A stretch of 64,000 nt of DNA, taken from assembly GCA_947629775.1 (NCBI GenBank), contig CANRFA010000004.1:62001-126000 (forward strand). The letters are read 5' to 3'. The stretch is from an uncultured Oscillospiraceae bacterium (GTDB lineage: Bacteria > Bacillota > Clostridia > Oscillospirales > Oscillospiraceae). Below the pieces are notes generated by a model that did no database searches, was not told where the DNA came from, and was given only the letters and a program-made list of their open reading frames with translations. Position numbers and translations under genes: made by a program. Below are positions 62,049-64,000 of this stretch, piece by piece (position 1 is the stretch's first letter; every line of letters starts with the position of its first letter).

Positions 62049-64000
62049 TCAGTGGGCGTCGGCCCAGGTGTGTCCGCTGTGGGTCTCCGCGATGAGGGGA
62101 ACCTGCAGGGTTACGGCGGACTCCATTTCCTCCTTGAGAAGCCGGGAGACCGTTTCCGCCTCCGCCTCCGGACACTCCACAATCAGTTCGTCGTGGACCT
62201 GGAGGATGAGGCGCCCCTGAAGCCCCTCGGCCTGGAGACGGTTGCGGACCCGCAGCATGGCGATCTTCATGATGTCCGCCGCCGTGCCCTGGATGGGGGC
62301 GTTGAGGGCCACCCGTTCTCCGAAGGAGCGGGTGTTATAGTTGGTGGAGCGCAGTTCCGGCAGCCAGCGGCGGCGGCCGTAGAGGGTGGATACGTAGCCG
62401 TCCGCCTTGGCCCGTACCACGATGTCGTTCATATAGGAGCGAACGCCGGCGTAGTGCTGGAAGTATTTCTCCATGTACTCCTTCGCCTGGTTCACGGTTA
62501 CCCCGATGTCCTGGGAGAGGGAGAAGGGGGAGATGCCGTAGACGATGCCGAAGTTTACCGCCTTGGCCGAGCGGCGCATCTCCGGAGTCACGTCTGCAAA
62601 GGGCACCCCGAAGACCTGGGAGGCGGTGATGGCGTGGACGTCCTCGCCGCTGTTGAAGCCGTCGATCATGCTCTGGTCGCCGGCGATGCAGGCCAGCAGC
62701 CGCAGCTCGATCTGGGAGTAGTCCGCGTCCACCAGCACCTTGCCGGCGGGCGCCACAAACATGCGGCGCATCTCCGCGCCCAGGGGCGTGCGGACGGGGA
62801 TGTTCTGCAGGTTGGGATCCGTAGAGCTGAGACGCCCGGTGGCGGTTACGGTGTTCTGGAAGGTGGTGTGGATGCGCCCGTTGGGAAGGATCAGCCTGGT
62901 GAGCCCATCCACATAGGTGCTCTTGAGCTTGGTCAGCTGGCGGTACTCCAGAATGGCCTCGATGATGGGGTGTTTGCCCCGCAGCTTTTCCAGTACGTCC
63001 GCGTTGGTGGACCAGCCCCGGGCGGTCTTCCGCTCGGGAGGCAGCTTCAGCTTCTCGAAGAGGATGCGGCCCAGCTGCTGGGTGGAGTTGATGTTGAACT
63101 GCTCGTCCCCCGCCAGATCGAAGACCTTTGCCTGGACGGTGTCGATGTTCTCCGAGAGCATCTCGCCAAAGGCGGCGAGGGCGTCCCGGTCAATGAGGAA
63201 GCCCTCCATCTCCATCTCCGCCAGAACGGAGCACAGGGGGAGTTCCACCTTTTCGAAGAGGTCCCACATGCCCAGTTTCTGCAGCTGCTCCGTGAGGGTG
63301 TCCCGCAGGGCGAGAATCAGGGAGGTGTGAGAGAGCAGGGCCGCCATGGGGGCGGGCAGCTCCCCGCTTTCTTCCGTTACGTCCGGATTTCCGCCCAGGG
63401 AGATGCCAAACATGGAGTCAAAAACGCCGGGGTCCAGATATTCCCGGGACTTGGGGAACTCCCGGTTGTACCAGACCATTCCCAGCTTCTCCAGCTCGTA
63501 GCTGCCGTCCGTAGGGGCCAGCAGGTAGGCGGCCACCTCGGTATCGAAGACAAAGTCCCCGGGTGTGATGCCTTCCTCCAGCAGACGGCGGGACAGGGTT
63601 TTGACGCCGTGCGTGATCTTGCGGATGCCGGGGGAGAAGAGTTCAGACAGAACCGCGTTGTAGTTCTCCAGCTGGTCCGCGAAGAGCAGAGCGCCGGAAG
63701 AGCCGCTCTCTCCGGGGCGGACCACGCAGATTGCGTCCAGAGAGGGAAGGGCCAGTACGCTGACGTACGCTGCCTGCCGCCAGAGCGCCAGCAGGTCCCG
63801 GGCCCGCTCCGGCGAGGTGACCACTTCGCCCGGGACGGGGCCGCCGGTGAACTCCTGTGTTTCCCGGACGTCTTCCGTGGCGGGCGTCAGATGGTATTTA
63901 TCGATCAGCTTGGCGAATTCCAGGCTGAGGAACAGGCGGTAGAGCTCCGTCTGGTTGGGCTCCTTACAAAGATTGTCCTGAGGCCGGAAGGAGATGGGGG
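62049..64000 (-). CDS. polA: DNA polymerase I (partial, 5' end beyond the window)
   Basis: Family A polymerase for repair and Okazaki-fragment processing. About 650 C-terminal residues are present; the N-terminal 5'-nuclease domain lies beyond the window. Polymerase motif A is DYSQIELRLLA, motif B RRSAKAVNFGIVYGIS and motif C QVHDELIVE. In the 3'-5' exonuclease-like domain the first DxE motif is replaced (YVSVLALPS), although FDTEVAAYLL keeps a later Asp, so proofreading is probably lost. The reading frame is open to 64000, beyond the first ATG at 63824. Confidence 0.95.
   Translation of the reverse strand, partial: PISFRPQDNLCKEPNQTELYRLFLSLEFAKLIDKYHLTPATEDVRETQEFTGGPVPGEVVTSPERARDLLALWRQAAYVSVLALPSLDAICVVRPGESGSSGALLFADQLENYNAVLSELFSPGIRKITHGVKTLSRRLLEEGITPGDFVFDTEVAAYLLAPTDGSYELEKLGMVWYNREFPKSREYLDPGVFDSMFGISLGGNPDVTEESGELPAPMAALLSHTSLILALRDTLTEQLQKLGMWDLFEKVELPLCSVLAEMEMEGFLIDRDALAAFGEMLSENIDTVQAKVFDLAGDEQFNINSTQQLGRILFEKLKLPPERKTARGWSTNADVLEKLRGKHPIIEAILEYRQLTKLKSTYVDGLTRLILPNGRIHTTFQNTVTATGRLSSTDPNLQNIPVRTPLGAEMRRMFVAPAGKVLVDADYSQIELRLLACIAGDQSMIDGFNSGEDVHAITASQVFGVPFADVTPEMRRSAKAVNFGIVYGISPFSLSQDIGVTVNQAKEYMEKYFQHYAGVRSYMNDIVVRAKADGYVSTLYGRRRWLPELRSTNYNTRSFGERVALNAPIQGTAADIMKIAMLRVRNRLQAEGLQGRLILQVHDELIVECPEAEAETVSRLLKEEMESAVTLQVPLIAETHSGHTWADAH

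Overview
The window reads as chromosomal DNA from a GC-rich, spore-forming, anaerobic Firmicute. It most resembles the Oscillospiraceae/Flavonifractor-type butyrate-producing Clostridia; this placement is inference from gene content, as no ribosomal RNA gene is present. Supporting signs are sigma-A promoters with 17-bp spacers and Shine-Dalgarno sequences before nearly every gene, a CIRCE-controlled groESL operon, WalRK signalling, spore genes (spoIID, dpaA/dpaB) with sigma-E-like and sigma-K-like promoters, a butyrate-type hbd / bcd-etfBA module with a Rex-like operator, and an FeoA-FeoB fusion. I see no insertion sequence, prophage, CRISPR array, tRNA or rRNA.

Layout. 1-5.5 kb: aromatic biosynthesis (aroF, aroB) behind a Phe-rich leader peptide and attenuator, then leuS and rpsU. 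5.6-13.7 kb (minus): the housekeeping operon gdpP-rplI-dnaB-tilS-hpt-ftsH. 13.9-15.5 kb: glpK. 15.5-18.5 kb: a decayed stretch with a frameshifted RpiB-type isomerase, followed by an intact split transketolase and a ROK repressor on the other strand. 20-25.4 kb (minus): feoB, a DEDDh exonuclease, an apparently non-coding transcription unit, and spoIID. 25.5-32 kb: a NUDIX hydrolase, walR-walK-yycH-yycI, murI and a small DUF3006-like gene. 32-34.3 kb: CIRCE-groES-groEL. 34.3-36.2 kb (minus): an M20 amidohydrolase and a C39-like cysteine peptidase. 36.3-43.1 kb: a SNF2 helicase, a SWIM-finger protein, a MATE exporter (minus), yaaA and a macro-domain fusion. 43.2-45.8 kb (minus): a second M20 amidohydrolase with a YfcC-type transporter. 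46-47.2 kb (minus): small unknown and VanZ-like genes. 47.4-52.3 kb: blaI-blaR1 followed by three exported or lipoprotein genes. 52.3-56.9 kb: hbd, then bcd-etfB-etfA. 57-58.4 kb: dipicolinate synthase. 58.6-60.6 kb (minus): rimI-GNAT-tsaD. 60.8-61.9 kb (minus): two unknown genes. 62-64 kb (minus): polA, cut by the window edge.

The most unusual region is 47.4-52.3 kb. A BlaI/BlaR1-type repressor and sensor protease is followed by three genes for exported proteins. Two of these begin with nearly the same block: a cytoplasmic ERI segment, a membrane segment and a lipobox. The block resembles the tail that normally follows the M56 domain in BlaR1-like proteins. No beta-lactamase is present. It looks like a sensor whose extracellular part has been detached and multiplied. 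Other notable signals are the Phe attenuator before aroF, the Rex-like operator before bcd, the spore-type promoters, a possible non-coding RNA at 23.8-24.3 kb, and the macro-domain fusion.
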